Origin: Demequina aestuarii
GTDB taxonomy: Bacteria; Actinomycetota; Actinomycetes; Actinomycetales; Demequinaceae
Length of the DNA stretch: 64,000 bases
Direction of reading: 5' to 3'
NCBI RefSeq assembly: GCF_000975095.1
Contig: NZ_BBRD01000001.1
Location: 2,127,467-2,191,466 of the forward strand
The notes beneath the pieces are model-generated. The model did not search any database. It saw nothing but the letters and a program-made list of their open reading frames with translations, and had not been told where the DNA came from. This document shows, in pieces, positions 23,933 through 33,172 of the stretch; within the stretch, counting starts at the first letter, position 1; each line of letters starts with the position of its first letter. Made by a program: the position numbers and the translations under genes.

Positions 23933-24946
23933 TCAATGGCCCCGGCGCACCTGAGGAAGCACGAGCCAGCTCGCGCGCGTCCACTGTCCGTAGGCCGGCT
24001 CCTTGGGACCTGGACCGAACAGCCTGGCCTCCGCGAGCGGCACGATGCGGCCGGAGCCGGGCTCGTAGACCTGGAATCCGTGCTCGGTTCGGCCCGTGAG
24101 CAGCACGACGTGCCGTGGCACCACCGTCGCAAGGCCCGCGTCCGAGTCTCCGGAGGTGTACAGCGGCACGGGGATTCCGTCCCGCAAGGCGGCCGATGCG
24201 TGGGCGACGGCGGCGGTCACCGCGCCGGCGTCGGAGTCGTCCAGCACCGCGCCACGGAATCGCACTCCCGCGAAGCGCGTCTCGTCGTCGACCCGCCACG
24301 GCGGGGTCCCCAGGGCGCGCGGCCACGGCGCGACCAGCAGTCCGGAGCGGGTGGTCTGGTGGTGCAGGACCCGCTGGAGCGCGTGCCACCGCTCATCGAT
24401 GGTGCGGGAGCCGGTCCCGTCAAGCGTGACCGCCAGCACCTCCCGCGGCAGGTAGTCGCCGAAGTGGCGGCCCGTCATGAGCCACGCGGCCACGAGCGGG
24501 TCGCCCATCATCAGCATCATCGCCATCACGGCGGCGCCGCACGTGGTCTCGTCCACTTGGGCCGCGCGCACCGTGCCGAACCGGACGTGCCCCAGCCCGG
24601 CGCCCTGCGGGCGTCGAATGGTCTCCTGCGCGGTGCGCGGGAACGTGTCCCACGCGGCTGCGAAGCCGGCCACCGCCGTGATGGGGGCTCCCGACGCCAC
24701 GGCGCGCTCGATGATCGCCGAATCACCCGCCAGGGTCACGCGTGCCGTGTCGAGTGCCTTCGCGTCGGCGGCCGATGCGCTGGCTCGCCGCCGCGCATAC
24801 GCGCGCGCGAACACGGTGTCGGTGTCCGGGCCACCGCGCTGTGCCCGACCGGCGGCGTGCGCCGCTGAGTACGGCGTCGCCCAGCGCCCGCGCAGGCCGA
24901 CAGCGGCCGCGAGAGACGCGGCCACCGACGTGGCTGTCCAGCCCAC
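23933..24946 (-). CDS. C39-peptidase-like protein of unknown role
   Basis: I do not recognise a named family. The 337-residue protein has a putative papain-fold catalytic set in the C39 order: Gln130 and Cys136 in AAQVDETTCGAAVMAM (Q-x5-C), His279 in VVPRHVVLLTGRTEHGF, and an acidic residue, Glu295, in YEPGSGRIVPL. There is no ABC transporter domain and no clear signal peptide, so it may act in the cytoplasm or lack classical export. The start GTG is 2 nt from the deoA stop, so it is translationally coupled to a thymidine phosphorylase gene, an odd place for a peptidase. It may be a protease, a peptide-binding pseudo-enzyme or an amidase-like protein. Confidence 0.6.
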   Translation of the reverse strand: MGWTATSVAASLAAAVGLRGRWATPYSAAHAAGRAQRGGPDTDTVFARAYARRRASASAADAKALDTARVTLAGDSAIIERAVASGAPITAVAGFAAAWDTFPRTAQETIRRPQGAGLGHVRFGTVRAAQVDETTCGAAVMAMMLMMGDPLVAAWLMTGRHFGDYLPREVLAVTLDGTGSRTIDERWHALQRVLHHQTTRSGLLVAPWPRALGTPPWRVDDETRFAGVRFRGAVLDDSDAGAVTAAVAHASAALRDGIPVPLYTSGDSDAGLATVVPRHVVLLTGRTEHGFQVYEPGSGRIVPLAEARLFGPGPKEPAYGQWTRASWLVLPQVRRGH

Positions 24947-24948
24947 GC

Positions 24949-26256
24949 TCAGGTGGCCGTACCGATGCGGTCGAGCACGATGGTCCTCTCGACCGACGTG
25001 TCAGAGATCTCGACAGCCCCTGCGCCGTCGCACGCCTCGGCGAGCGCCGCCATGCCGCGCGGCATGCGACCCTCGGTCTCGGTGTGCAGCGTCATGATGA
25101 CGTCGCCCTTGGCGACCTTCTCGCCCAGCGTGCGGTGGAGGGTGACGCCCGCCGATGCCTGGACCGGGTCCTCCTTGCGCGCGCGCCCGGCGCCCAGGCG
25201 CCACGCGGCGACGCCCACGCCGAGCGCGTCAAGGCGGGTGATGACGCCATCGGCCTCGGCGCGCACCTCTTCGATGTGCGGAGCAGTCGGCATGGTCGCA
25301 TCCGGGTCGCCGCCCTGAGCGGAGATCATGCGGCGCCACGCGTCCATTGCGCGACCGTCCTTCAGCGCCTCGGCAGGATCGACGCCGGTGACGCCGGCGC
25401 CCGCGAGCATCTCGCGCGCGAGCGCGACCGTGAGTTCGACGACGTCCTGAGGTCCGCCTCCGGCAAGCACCTCGACCGACTCCGTCACCTCGAGGCCGTT
25501 GCCGATCGTCAAGCCCAGCGGGGTCGACATGTCGGTGATCAGCGCGGAGGTGACGACCCCCGCATCGGTCCCCAGCTCGACCATGGTGCGTGCGAGCTCG
25601 CGTGCCTGCTCGATGTCCTTCATGAAGGCGCCCGAGCCCACCTTGACGTCGAGCACCAGGGTGCCGGTGCCTTCGGCAATCTTCTTGGACATGATCGAGG
25701 TGGCGATCAGCGGAATCGCCTCGACGGTGCCCGTCACGTCGCGCAGCGCGTACAGCTTCTTGTCTGCCGGCGCGAGCCCGGAGCCTGCGGCGCAGATCAC
25801 GGCGCCCACGTCGCGCAGCTGACGGTGCATCTGCTCGTTGGAGATCGAAGCCTGCCACCCGGGGATCGACTCGAGCTTGTCGAGGGTGCCTCCGGTGTGG
25901 CCGAGGCCGCGGCCCGAGAGCTGCGGAACCGCAACGCCGTACGCGGCGACCAGCGGGGCCAGCGGGAGGGTGATCTTGTCCCCCACGCCACCGGTCGAGT
26001 GCTTGTCCGCTGTGGGCTTGCCCAGGTCGGAGAAGTCCAGGCGATCACCTGTGGCGATCATCGCCGCCGTCCAGCGCGCGATCTCCTCGCGGCCCATGCC
26101 GCGCTGCAGGATCGCCATCGCCAGCGAGCTCATCTGCTCGTCCGCGACCACGCCCCTGGTGTAGGCGTCGACCACCCAGTCGATCTGGTCGTCGCTCAGG
26201 GTGCCTCCGTCGCGCTTGACGCGGATCACGTCGACTGCATCGTGTCTCTCAGTCAT
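24949..26256 (-). CDS. deoA: Thymidine phosphorylase
   Basis: A 435-residue pyrimidine nucleoside phosphorylase that converts (deoxy)thymidine and phosphate to thymine and deoxyribose 1-phosphate. Hallmarks are KHSTGGVGDKITLPLAPLVA (phosphate and nucleoside binding), SGRGLGHTGGTLDKLESIPG, and DVKVGSGAFMKD. The C-terminal alpha/beta domain ends at a normal place for the family. The ATG overlaps the cdd stop by ATGA and has GGAAGGG before it. It is coupled downstream to the C39-like gene. Confidence 0.95.
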   Translation of the reverse strand: MTERHDAVDVIRVKRDGGTLSDDQIDWVVDAYTRGVVADEQMSSLAMAILQRGMGREEIARWTAAMIATGDRLDFSDLGKPTADKHSTGGVGDKITLPLAPLVAAYGVAVPQLSGRGLGHTGGTLDKLESIPGWQASISNEQMHRQLRDVGAVICAAGSGLAPADKKLYALRDVTGTVEAIPLIATSIMSKKIAEGTGTLVLDVKVGSGAFMKDIEQARELARTMVELGTDAGVVTSALITDMSTPLGLTIGNGLEVTESVEVLAGGGPQDVVELTVALAREMLAGAGVTGVDPAEALKDGRAMDAWRRMISAQGGDPDATMPTAPHIEEVRAEADGVITRLDALGVGVAAWRLGAGRARKEDPVQASAGVTLHRTLGEKVAKGDVIMTLHTETEGRMPRGMAALAEACDGAGAVEISDTSVERTIVLDRIGTAT

Positions 26257-26654
26257 GACACCCTTCCCAGGTCGTCGGGCCCGAACGCGCCGGGCAGAAA
26301 GTCGTTCATGGTCATGACGCCGTCGGCCGTGTCGACCAGCAGCGTGCGCCCCCCGTGCTCGAAGAGCAGCTGGCGGCATCGGCCGCAGGGGGCGAGCAGG
26401 CTGCCGTGGGCGTCCACGCAGGTGAACGCCACCAGGCGGCCGCCAGCGTGGTCGGTGTGGAGCTTCGAGACCAGCGCACACTCGGCGCACAGCGTGAGTC
26501 CATAGCTGGCGTTCTCGACGTTGGCCCCCACGACCACCTCGCCGGAGTCCGTGAGCGCGGCAGCGCCCACCGGGAAGTGCGAGTACGGCACGTAGGCACG
26601 CGCGGAGACTTCTCGCGCCGCCGCCCGCAGGGACTCCCAGTCGAAGTCGGGCAT
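26253..26654 (-). CDS. cdd: Cytidine deaminase
   Basis: A 133-residue tetrameric-type zinc deaminase turning (deoxy)cytidine into (deoxy)uridine. Zinc and proton-shuttle residues are in VENASYGLTLCAECALVSKL (C-A-E) and PCGRCRQLL (PCxxC). The N-terminal ARAYVPYSHFPVGAAAL is typical. GGAGG precedes the ATG. It lies 8 bp after the last permease gene and overlaps deoA by ATGA, so uptake and catabolism are encoded on one transcript. Confidence 0.95.
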   Translation of the reverse strand: MPDFDWESLRAAAREVSARAYVPYSHFPVGAAALTDSGEVVVGANVENASYGLTLCAECALVSKLHTDHAGGRLVAFTCVDAHGSLLAPCGRCRQLLFEHGGRTLLVDTADGVMTMNDFLPGAFGPDDLGRVS

Positions 26655-26662
26655 GGGCCCTC

Positions 26663-27964
26663 CTACTTCTTGTACGGCGTGCCCTCGGCGGCCGGTGGGC
26701 GCGCATGGCCCACGAGGCCGGCGACGGCAAGAATGGTCGCGAGGTACGGCGTCATCGCGAGGAACTGGGACGGGATGTCGGAGCCGATGATGCCCAGCTG
26801 GACCCGCAGAGCGTCCGCGAAGCCGAAGAGCAGCGCCGCGGCGAGCGCACCCTTGGGGTTCCAGCGGCCCAGGATCATGGCGGCGAGCGCGATATATCCC
26901 TTGCCTGCGGTCATCTCCTTGCCGAACGCCAGGCCGGACGCCACCGTGAAGAATGCGCCGCCGAGACCCGCGACGGCGCCGCCGAGCACGGTGTTGCGGA
27001 TGCGCGTCCGGTTCACCTTGATGCCCACAGTGTCCGCCGCCTTGGGGTGCTCGCCGACCGAGCGCACGCGCAGGCCCCAGCGAGACCGGAACAGCATGAT
27101 CTGCAGGACGATCACGACCACGTACATGATGTACACCAGCAGGTTCTGGTTGAACAGCACCGGTCCCAGCACGGGGATGCCGGAGAGGATCGGGATGTCG
27201 ATCCGCGGCAGGCCGAGGGCCTGGTTGAGGTCGGGGTTATCCGTCATGACCGTGCTGAAGAAGAAGCTCGTGAGCCCCACCACCAGCAGGTTGAGCACCA
27301 CGCCCACGACGATCTGGTTGACCCAGTACTTGGTGGCGAAGATGGCCAGCAGCAGGCCCACCAGCGCGCCTGCGATGGGCGCCGCGATGAGGCCCACATA
27401 CGCGTTGCCCGCCATAGAACCGACCAGCGCCGCGAGGAAGGCGCCTGCGAGCAGTTGTCCTTCGATCGCGATGTTGATGATGCCCGAGCGTTCGCACAGG
27501 GTGCCGGCCAGCGCACCGAACACGAGCGGCACCGCCAGGAACAGCGCGCTCGTCAGCAGTCCGGTGAGCTGGATCGTGGTGTTGTCACGGCCCGCGCCCG
27601 CCCACGTGAGGAGAGCGCCCATGACGGCCATGCCGAACACGATCGGCAACCACAGTCCCACCTTGCGGTACTGGTTCGCGCGGTACGCGGTCCAGCCGGC
27701 GAGCAGGAGGGCGATGATCGAGAACGACACCGCAGCGAGCTTCGCAGGCAGCGTGAGGCTGGGAAGGGTCACGAAGTCCGAGTTGGTCGCGATGACGAAG
27801 TTCGTCTGCGAGCCCGCCTGCGTGGTGAGTCCGAAGATGAGCAGCGACAGCAGGGCGACGACGCCGAGGCCGATCGACGAGCGCCACGACTTGGTGCGAG
27901 GCCGTGGTGCCGTGTCTGCGGCTGGCTGCTGGGGAGTGGGGGCTCCGACCGTCGTGGTGGTCAT
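26663..27964 (-). CDS. Nucleoside ABC transporter permease 2
   Basis: A 433-residue membrane protein with about ten hydrophobic segments after a 40-residue hydrophilic N-terminus. It belongs to the BPD_transp_2 family used by ribose and nucleoside importers; ERSGIINIAIEGQLLAGAF and the loop GVGEHPKAADTVGIKVNRTRIRNTVLGGAVAGLGGAFFT (EAA-like coupling region) are typical. It resembles the YufQ/NupQ side of BMP-type nucleoside transporters. It overlaps the first permease gene by 4 bp (27961-27964). Confidence 0.9.
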   Translation of the reverse strand: MTTTTVGAPTPQQPAADTAPRPRTKSWRSSIGLGVVALLSLLIFGLTTQAGSQTNFVIATNSDFVTLPSLTLPAKLAAVSFSIIALLLAGWTAYRANQYRKVGLWLPIVFGMAVMGALLTWAGAGRDNTTIQLTGLLTSALFLAVPLVFGALAGTLCERSGIINIAIEGQLLAGAFLAALVGSMAGNAYVGLIAAPIAGALVGLLLAIFATKYWVNQIVVGVVLNLLVVGLTSFFFSTVMTDNPDLNQALGLPRIDIPILSGIPVLGPVLFNQNLLVYIMYVVVIVLQIMLFRSRWGLRVRSVGEHPKAADTVGIKVNRTRIRNTVLGGAVAGLGGAFFTVASGLAFGKEMTAGKGYIALAAMILGRWNPKGALAAALLFGFADALRVQLGIIGSDIPSQFLAMTPYLATILAVAGLVGHARPPAAEGTPYKK

Positions 27965-29187
27965 GCCGCCACCTCCTTCTCGTTCGCAGGTGCCGGCAGG
28001 CGGAAGATCGATCTCACGAGCGGCGGCGCCGCGATGAAGAGCACGATCAGCGCCTGAATGACGAACACGATGTCAACGGGGAGGCCCGCCTGCACCTGCA
28101 GCGTGGGCCCGGCGGCGCGCAGGCCACCGAACAGGATCGCCGCCATCACCGTGCCGAGCGGGCGAGAACGCCCGAGCAGCGCCACCGTGATCGCATCGAA
28201 TCCGATTGATCCGGCGGTCGCAGTCGTCAGCACCTTCTCCGTGCCGAGCACCTGTGCGGAGCCCGCGAGGCCCGCCAGCGCACCCGCGATCACCATGACG
28301 AAGATGTAGCTCTTCGCCACGCTCATACCCGCGGTTCGGGCCGCGCGGGGGTTTGAGCCCGCAGCACGGAATTCGAAGCCAAGCGTGGAGCGCTCCATCA
28401 GCCACCACACGCCGAAGGCGCAGGCGATGGCCAGCAGGAACCCGAGGTGGAGGTTGAACTGGCTGCCCAAGATCAGCGGGTACTGCGCGGCATCGGCAAC
28501 TTCGGGCGAGATCGGATTGTTGCTGCCGGGGCGCTGGAAGGCCTCCAAGGTCAGCAGCCACGCCACGAGGTTGAGACCGATGTAGTTGAGCATGATCGTG
28601 ACGATCACCTCGTGAGCGCCGGTCCGGGCCTTGAGGAAGCCAGGGATGAAGCCCCAGACGGCGCCGCCGATCGCGCAGCCGATGACCGCGACCAGCAGGT
28701 GCAGGACCCACGGCAGGTCCCAGGCGAAGCCGATGTAGGCACCCAGGGCTGCGCCGATGAGGAGCTGACCCTGAGCGCCGATGTTGAACAGGCCTGCGCG
28801 GAACCCGATGCCGAGGCCGAGTCCCGCGAAGATCAGGGGGGTCGCCATGGTGAGCGTCTGCGTGAAGGGTCGGATGAAGCCCACGAAGGTCTCGGACGAG
28901 GGGTTCACCACCGCGCCCTGGAACATCGCGGTGTAGGCGGACACGAGCGCCGCGCCCATCGCAGAGAAGGTGTCCCCAGGGCGGGAGAAGAAGTAGACCG
29001 CGGCCTCGCGGACGTCCTCGTCGGCGAACATCACCAGCAGGCCGCCGATCGCGAGCGACGCGACGACGGCCATCACGACCACGAGCGTCGAGCTCTCGAG
29101 GATCCCGCGCAGCACTCCCCGCACGCGGTCGTCGCCGGGCCCGTCCTTGGGATCCGCCGGCTTCTCAGTCACACTCGTGTCGCTCAC
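27961..29187 (-). CDS. Nucleoside ABC transporter permease 1
   Basis: A 408-residue partner permease of the same family (YufP/NupP type). About ten membrane segments are visible; FNIGAQGQLLIGAALGAY and the coupling loop RAAGSNPRAARTAGMSVAKSYIFVMVIAGALAGLAG are diagnostic. With the second permease it forms the membrane channel, driven by the ATPase encoded just upstream. Overlaps of 4 bp on both sides (27961-27964 and 29184-29187) show tight translational coupling. Confidence 0.9.
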   Translation of the reverse strand: MSDTSVTEKPADPKDGPGDDRVRGVLRGILESSTLVVVMAVVASLAIGGLLVMFADEDVREAAVYFFSRPGDTFSAMGAALVSAYTAMFQGAVVNPSSETFVGFIRPFTQTLTMATPLIFAGLGLGIGFRAGLFNIGAQGQLLIGAALGAYIGFAWDLPWVLHLLVAVIGCAIGGAVWGFIPGFLKARTGAHEVIVTIMLNYIGLNLVAWLLTLEAFQRPGSNNPISPEVADAAQYPLILGSQFNLHLGFLLAIACAFGVWWLMERSTLGFEFRAAGSNPRAARTAGMSVAKSYIFVMVIAGALAGLAGSAQVLGTEKVLTTATAGSIGFDAITVALLGRSRPLGTVMAAILFGGLRAAGPTLQVQAGLPVDIVFVIQALIVLFIAAPPLVRSIFRLPAPANEKEVAA

Positions 29188-30704
29188 GCGGCCTCCTCCT
29201 TGCTGTGGGCACCGGCCATCATGAGGCCGAGCGTGTCGCGGTCCGTGTCGGGAGCCACGATGTCGACGACCTTGCCGTGGTACATCACGGCGATGCGGTC
29301 CGCGAGCGCGTACACCTCGTCGAGCTCGGAGCTCACGATGATGACGGCGACGCCCTTGTCTCGCTCCTCGATGATGCGCTTGTGAACGAATTCGATCGAG
29401 CCGACGTCGAGACCTCGTGTGGGCTGCGATGCGATCAGCACCTTGAGCTCGCGCGCGAGCTCGCGCGCCAGCACCACCTTCTGCTGGTTCCCGCCCGAAA
29501 GCGCTCCGGTGAGTGCCTGCGTCGACGTGGTGCGCACATCGAACTTCTCGACCTGCTCCTCGGCGTGCGTGCGCACCACCTGGGGGTCGATGGCACCGCG
29601 GCGCGAGTACGGCTCACGGTCGTACAGGTCGAGAATCAGGTTGTTGGCGACGGTGAAGTCTGCGACCACGCCGTCTTCGGTGCGGTCCTCGGGCACGAAG
29701 CCGATTCCTGCATCGAGGTTCTGGCGGATCGACCTGCCGGACAGCACATTCCCGTCCAGGATGATCTGGCCATGGGCAGTGGGAAGCAGCCCGAGGATCG
29801 CCTCGGCGAGCTCCGTCTGGCCGTTGCCCTGCACTCCTGCGACCGCGAGGATCTCGCCCGCTCGGACCTCGAGCGAGACGTCGTCCACGTGGGTGACGCC
29901 GCTCGCCTCGTTGACCACCGTGACGTTCTCGACCCGCAGCACGGGCTCGCCGGGATCGGCAGCACCCTTGTCGACCGTCATCGACACGTCGCGACCGACC
30001 ATGAGCGACGCGAGCTCCTCCTGGGAGGCGCTCGGCTCAGCGGTGCCGACGACCTTGCCACGGCGAATCACGGTGATGGTGTCGGCGACGGCCTTCACCT
30101 CGCGGAGCTTGTGGGTGATGAGCACCACGGCGGTCCCCGAGTCGCGCAGCTGGCGCACGATCTCGAGGAGCTCGTCGGTCTCTTGCGGCGTCAGCACGGC
30201 AGTGGGCTCATCGAGGATGAGCACCTCGGCATCGCGCGACAGCGCCTTGATGATCTCGACGCGCTGCTGCGCGCCGACCGAGAGGTTCTCGACCAGCGCA
30301 TCGGGGTCGATGTCGAAGCCGAACCGATCGGACAGTTCGCGCACCTTGTCGCGCGCGGCGCCCACGTCGAGAAGCTTCGCGGGTCCCTTGACCTGCTCAT
30401 GTCCAAGCATCACGTTCTCTGCCACGGAGAACACCGGCACGAGCATGAAGTGCTGGTGCACCATGCCGATCCCGGCCGCCATGGCGTCGCCTGGGCCCAC
30501 GAAGGTGACTGCGTCGTCGTCCATGAGGATCTCGCCTGCATCGGCGTCGTAGAGGCCGAACAGCACGTTCATCAACGTGGACTTGCCCGCGCCGTTCTCA
30601 CCGAGGAGTGCATGAATGGTGCCGGGCTCGACCACCAGATCAATCGCATCGTTCGCGGTGAAGTCACCGAACTTCTTGGTGATCCCGCGGAGCTCAAGTT
30701 TCAC
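29184..30704 (-). CDS. Nucleoside ABC transporter ATP-binding protein (double ABC)
   Basis: A 506-residue protein with two ABC modules, as in RbsA/YufO. Module 1 has GENGAGKSTLMNVLFG (Walker A), LSVGAQQRVEIIKAL (signature) and VLILDEPTAVLT (Walker B). Module 2 has a degenerate Walker A, AVAGVQGNGQTELAEAI, and signature LSGGNQQKVVLAREL with ASQPTRGLDVGS in place of the usual Walker B Glu. This asymmetry is typical of the family. The gene follows a large hairpin after bmpA. Confidence 0.92.
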   Translation of the reverse strand: MKLELRGITKKFGDFTANDAIDLVVEPGTIHALLGENGAGKSTLMNVLFGLYDADAGEILMDDDAVTFVGPGDAMAAGIGMVHQHFMLVPVFSVAENVMLGHEQVKGPAKLLDVGAARDKVRELSDRFGFDIDPDALVENLSVGAQQRVEIIKALSRDAEVLILDEPTAVLTPQETDELLEIVRQLRDSGTAVVLITHKLREVKAVADTITVIRRGKVVGTAEPSASQEELASLMVGRDVSMTVDKGAADPGEPVLRVENVTVVNEASGVTHVDDVSLEVRAGEILAVAGVQGNGQTELAEAILGLLPTAHGQIILDGNVLSGRSIRQNLDAGIGFVPEDRTEDGVVADFTVANNLILDLYDREPYSRRGAIDPQVVRTHAEEQVEKFDVRTTSTQALTGALSGGNQQKVVLARELARELKVLIASQPTRGLDVGSIEFVHKRIIEERDKGVAVIIVSSELDEVYALADRIAVMYHGKVVDIVAPDTDRDTLGLMMAGAHSKEEAA

Positions 30705-30756
30705 GCCGTTGTCCTCCTCAGCCCTCGCCGCTGACGCGGCCGTTCAAGTCAAGCAC

Positions 30757-30790
30757 GAGGGGCGTGCCGCGTCCACGCGGCACGCCCCTC
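30757..30790 (-). terminator. 16-bp perfect hairpin between bmpA and the ATPase gene
   Basis: GAGGGGCGTGCCGCGT pairs perfectly with its complement across a 2-nt centre, inside the 122-bp gap of an otherwise tightly packed operon. No T-run follows. It probably works as a partial terminator or an mRNA 3'-end protector, leaving more binding-protein message than transporter message. Confidence 0.7.
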
Positions 30791-30826
30791 GCCCTAGGTG
30801 GGGGAATCTTACCCCCGGAACTGCTG

Positions 30827-31921
30827 CTAACCGGCCGCCGAAGGCTCGATCTCGCCGGCGATGATGCCAGCGCGGATCTCTTCAAGGGCCGCGAGGGTCT
30901 CGTCGTCGACGGTGCCCTCGGCGAAGTCGGCGATGCCGACTCCCTCGTTCTCGAGTGTGCCCACGTACGGGTCGGTCGAGAAGCCCTCGAGTGAGGTCTC
31001 GATGGTGTCGTAGACCGCGTTCGAGATCTGCTTGAGCACCGACGTGAACATGATGTCGGCGTACTCAGGCGCCGATTCGGTCCAGTCAGAGTCGACGCCG
31101 ATCATCCACGCGTCGCCGGCGGACTGAATGGCGGATGCCGCGCCCAGTCCGACGGGGCCGGCCACGGGCATCACGATGTCCGCGCCCTGGTCCAAGAAGC
31201 CCTGCGTGATGTTCTGACCAGCAGGAGCGTCCTCGAAGTTGCCCACGAAGGACGCTCCGGAGTCGCCCCATCCGAGCACCGCGACGTCGCCGCCGGTCTC
31301 TTCGTTGAAGTAGTTGGCACCCGAGAGGAAGCCGTCCATGAAGATCGTGACCGACGGGATCTCGAGCCCGCCGAACGTGCCGAGAGTGCCGGTCGTGGAG
31401 GCCGAAGCGGCCGCGTAGCCCGCGAGGAACGACGCCTCGTCCGTCTCGAAGGTGATCGGCTTGATGTTCGGGGCGTCGATCTCGCCGTCGAAGTCGTTGT
31501 CCGCGAGGTCGTCGATGATCGCGAAGTTGACGTCGGGGTTCGCGAGCGCCGCTTCCACCGTGGCTCCGCTGAGCAGGAAGCCGACGGTGATGATCAGGTC
31601 GCAGCCCTCGTCGACCTGCGCCTGCAGGTTGGGCCCGTAGTCGCTCTCAGCGGTCGACTCGGCCTCTGCAGTCTCGATGCCGAGCTCCTCGCTCGCGCGC
31701 ACCAGACCGTCGTACGCGGACTCGTTGAAGGAGGCGTCGTCGAAGCCGCCCTGGTCGGAGACCATGCAGGCCTTGTAGTCGACGGTCTCGACGGGGGCCT
31801 CGGTCTCGGTGCCGCCGGCAGTGTCGGACGAGGCGGGCTCGTCCTCCGGCGCGGATGCGCACGCGGCGAGAACGAGTGCCGAGGCTGCCGCGATGGCGCC
31901 GAAGCGAATCGTGTTCTTCAT
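30827..31921 (-). CDS. bmpA: BMP-family nucleoside-binding lipoprotein
   Basis: A 364-residue lipoprotein: basic start MKNTIRFG, hydrophobic core and lipobox LAAC at about residue 19, then a Glu/Thr/Ser-rich linker to about residue 45. The BMP fold follows with KACMVSDQGGFDDASFNESAYDG, and later GFLLSGATVEAALANPDVNFAIIDD and DADGF-type ligand loops (IGVDSDWTESAPEY). It captures nucleosides outside the cell for the ABC importer encoded downstream. The ATG at 31921 is chosen for its GAGGGA site and fit to signal peptide length; a GTG 15 bp upstream is in frame. Confidence 0.92.
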   Translation of the reverse strand: MKNTIRFGAIAAASALVLAACASAPEDEPASSDTAGGTETEAPVETVDYKACMVSDQGGFDDASFNESAYDGLVRASEELGIETAEAESTAESDYGPNLQAQVDEGCDLIITVGFLLSGATVEAALANPDVNFAIIDDLADNDFDGEIDAPNIKPITFETDEASFLAGYAAASASTTGTLGTFGGLEIPSVTIFMDGFLSGANYFNEETGGDVAVLGWGDSGASFVGNFEDAPAGQNITQGFLDQGADIVMPVAGPVGLGAASAIQSAGDAWMIGVDSDWTESAPEYADIMFTSVLKQISNAVYDTIETSLEGFSTDPYVGTLENEGVGIADFAEGTVDDETLAALEEIRAGIIAGEIEPSAAG

Positions 31922-32083
31922 GAGTGAATCCCTCACATTGTTCGTGCCTGTTGGATACGCCAGGCTGGTGCGTTGCCCACCATGCTACGCAGGAATTGTT
32001 TCGCAAAACGGTGCGCAGTGTTGCGACACGACAACGAATCGGTATCGATGGCCCGAACGGACGCCCGGATCGAGCGCCAGCGC

Positions 32084-33172
32084 TTACACCTGGAAGGACA
32101 CGTCCTTGACGCGCTGCGCCGCGTCGCGCCGCGTCACCAGGATCGCCTCATCCGTCTCGACCACGACGGCATCGGGAATCCCCACCACCGCGACCGGCTT
32201 GGAGCCACCGACGATCAGCGCGCCTTCGGAGTCGACCAGCGACACTGCGGCGTCGCGGCCGATCCGGATCGCGCCATCGGCGTCAGGCGTCAGCAGCTCG
32301 GCAAGAGAGGCGAAGTCGCCCACGTCGTGCCAGGCGAACGGTCCCGGCACCATCGCGACCCCGCCCTCGGCCGCCACGGGTTCGGCGATGGCGTAGTCGA
32401 TCGCGATGCGCGTGAGGGTGGGCCACACGCGAGCCAGGACCTCTGCTCGCGACGGGCCGTCCCACGCGGCGGCGATCTCCCGCACCCCCGACTCCAACGT
32501 GGGGTGCAGCCGGGCGAGATGCCCCAACAGCACGGAGGTGGACACGACGAACATGCCCGCGTTCCACGATGAGGTGCCTTCCGCGATGAACTGTGCGGCC
32601 GTCTGCGCATCGGGCTTCTCGGTGAACGCCTCGACCGCGAAGGCACCTGGCGCATCGGCAAGCGGCGCCCCGGCGCGGATGTAGCCGAAGGCCGTCGACG
32701 GCAACGTCGGTGCGATCCCGATGGTGACGACCCGTCCGGTGCGAGCAGCGTCGACGGCCGTACGGACCGCGGCGCGGAACGCCTGGGCATCGGGGATCAC
32801 GTGGTCGGCGGCGAACGATCCCATGATCCGCTCGCCCATGCGCTCCTCGATCAGCGCGGCCGCAAGCGCGATGGCGGCCATCGAGTCGCGCGGACTGGGT
32901 TCGGCGACGATGCACTCCGCCGCAAGGTCCGGCAGCTGGCCGGCGACCGCATCGGCATGTCGCTCGCCCGTCACCACGTAGACAGCCTCGCTGAGAGGCT
33001 CCAGTCGCGCGATCGTGTCCTGGATCAGGGTGGCGCCCGTGCCCAGCAGGTCGATGAGGAACTTGGGCCGGTCGGGGCGGGACAGCGGCCACAGCCGTGA
33101 GCCCACTCCGCCCGCCGGCACCACCGAGACGAGGTCGTGGACCGAGCTGTCCTGGCTGGCACCGAGCATCAT
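32084..33172 (-). CDS. manC: Mannose-1-phosphate guanylyltransferase
   Basis: A 362-residue nucleotidyltransferase making GDP-mannose, the donor for mannosylated lipids and polysaccharides. The nucleotide-binding signature is VVPAGGVGSRLWPLSRPDRPKFL; FTEKPDAQTAAQFI and WNAGMFVVS are the sugar-phosphate motifs. It has no fused C-terminal isomerase domain, so it is the short monofunctional form. The start at 33172 (first of two ATG codons) has TAAGGT 7 nt upstream on the minus strand, implying leaderless expression, with its -10 overlapping the promoter region of the divergent sdhC. Confidence 0.9.
   Translation of the reverse strand: MMLGASQDSSVHDLVSVVPAGGVGSRLWPLSRPDRPKFLIDLLGTGATLIQDTIARLEPLSEAVYVVTGERHADAVAGQLPDLAAECIVAEPSPRDSMAAIALAAALIEERMGERIMGSFAADHVIPDAQAFRAAVRTAVDAARTGRVVTIGIAPTLPSTAFGYIRAGAPLADAPGAFAVEAFTEKPDAQTAAQFIAEGTSSWNAGMFVVSTSVLLGHLARLHPTLESGVREIAAAWDGPSRAEVLARVWPTLTRIAIDYAIAEPVAAEGGVAMVPGPFAWHDVGDFASLAELLTPDADGAIRIGRDAAVSLVDSEGALIVGGSKPVAVVGIPDAVVVETDEAILVTRRDAAQRVKDVSFQV

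Noticed and set aside
23933-24946. Bacteriocin maturation/export system
   Set aside because: The C39-like protein has no ABC transporter domain, and no leader peptide or modifying enzyme is nearby. The adjacent ABC genes are clearly of the nucleoside import type.
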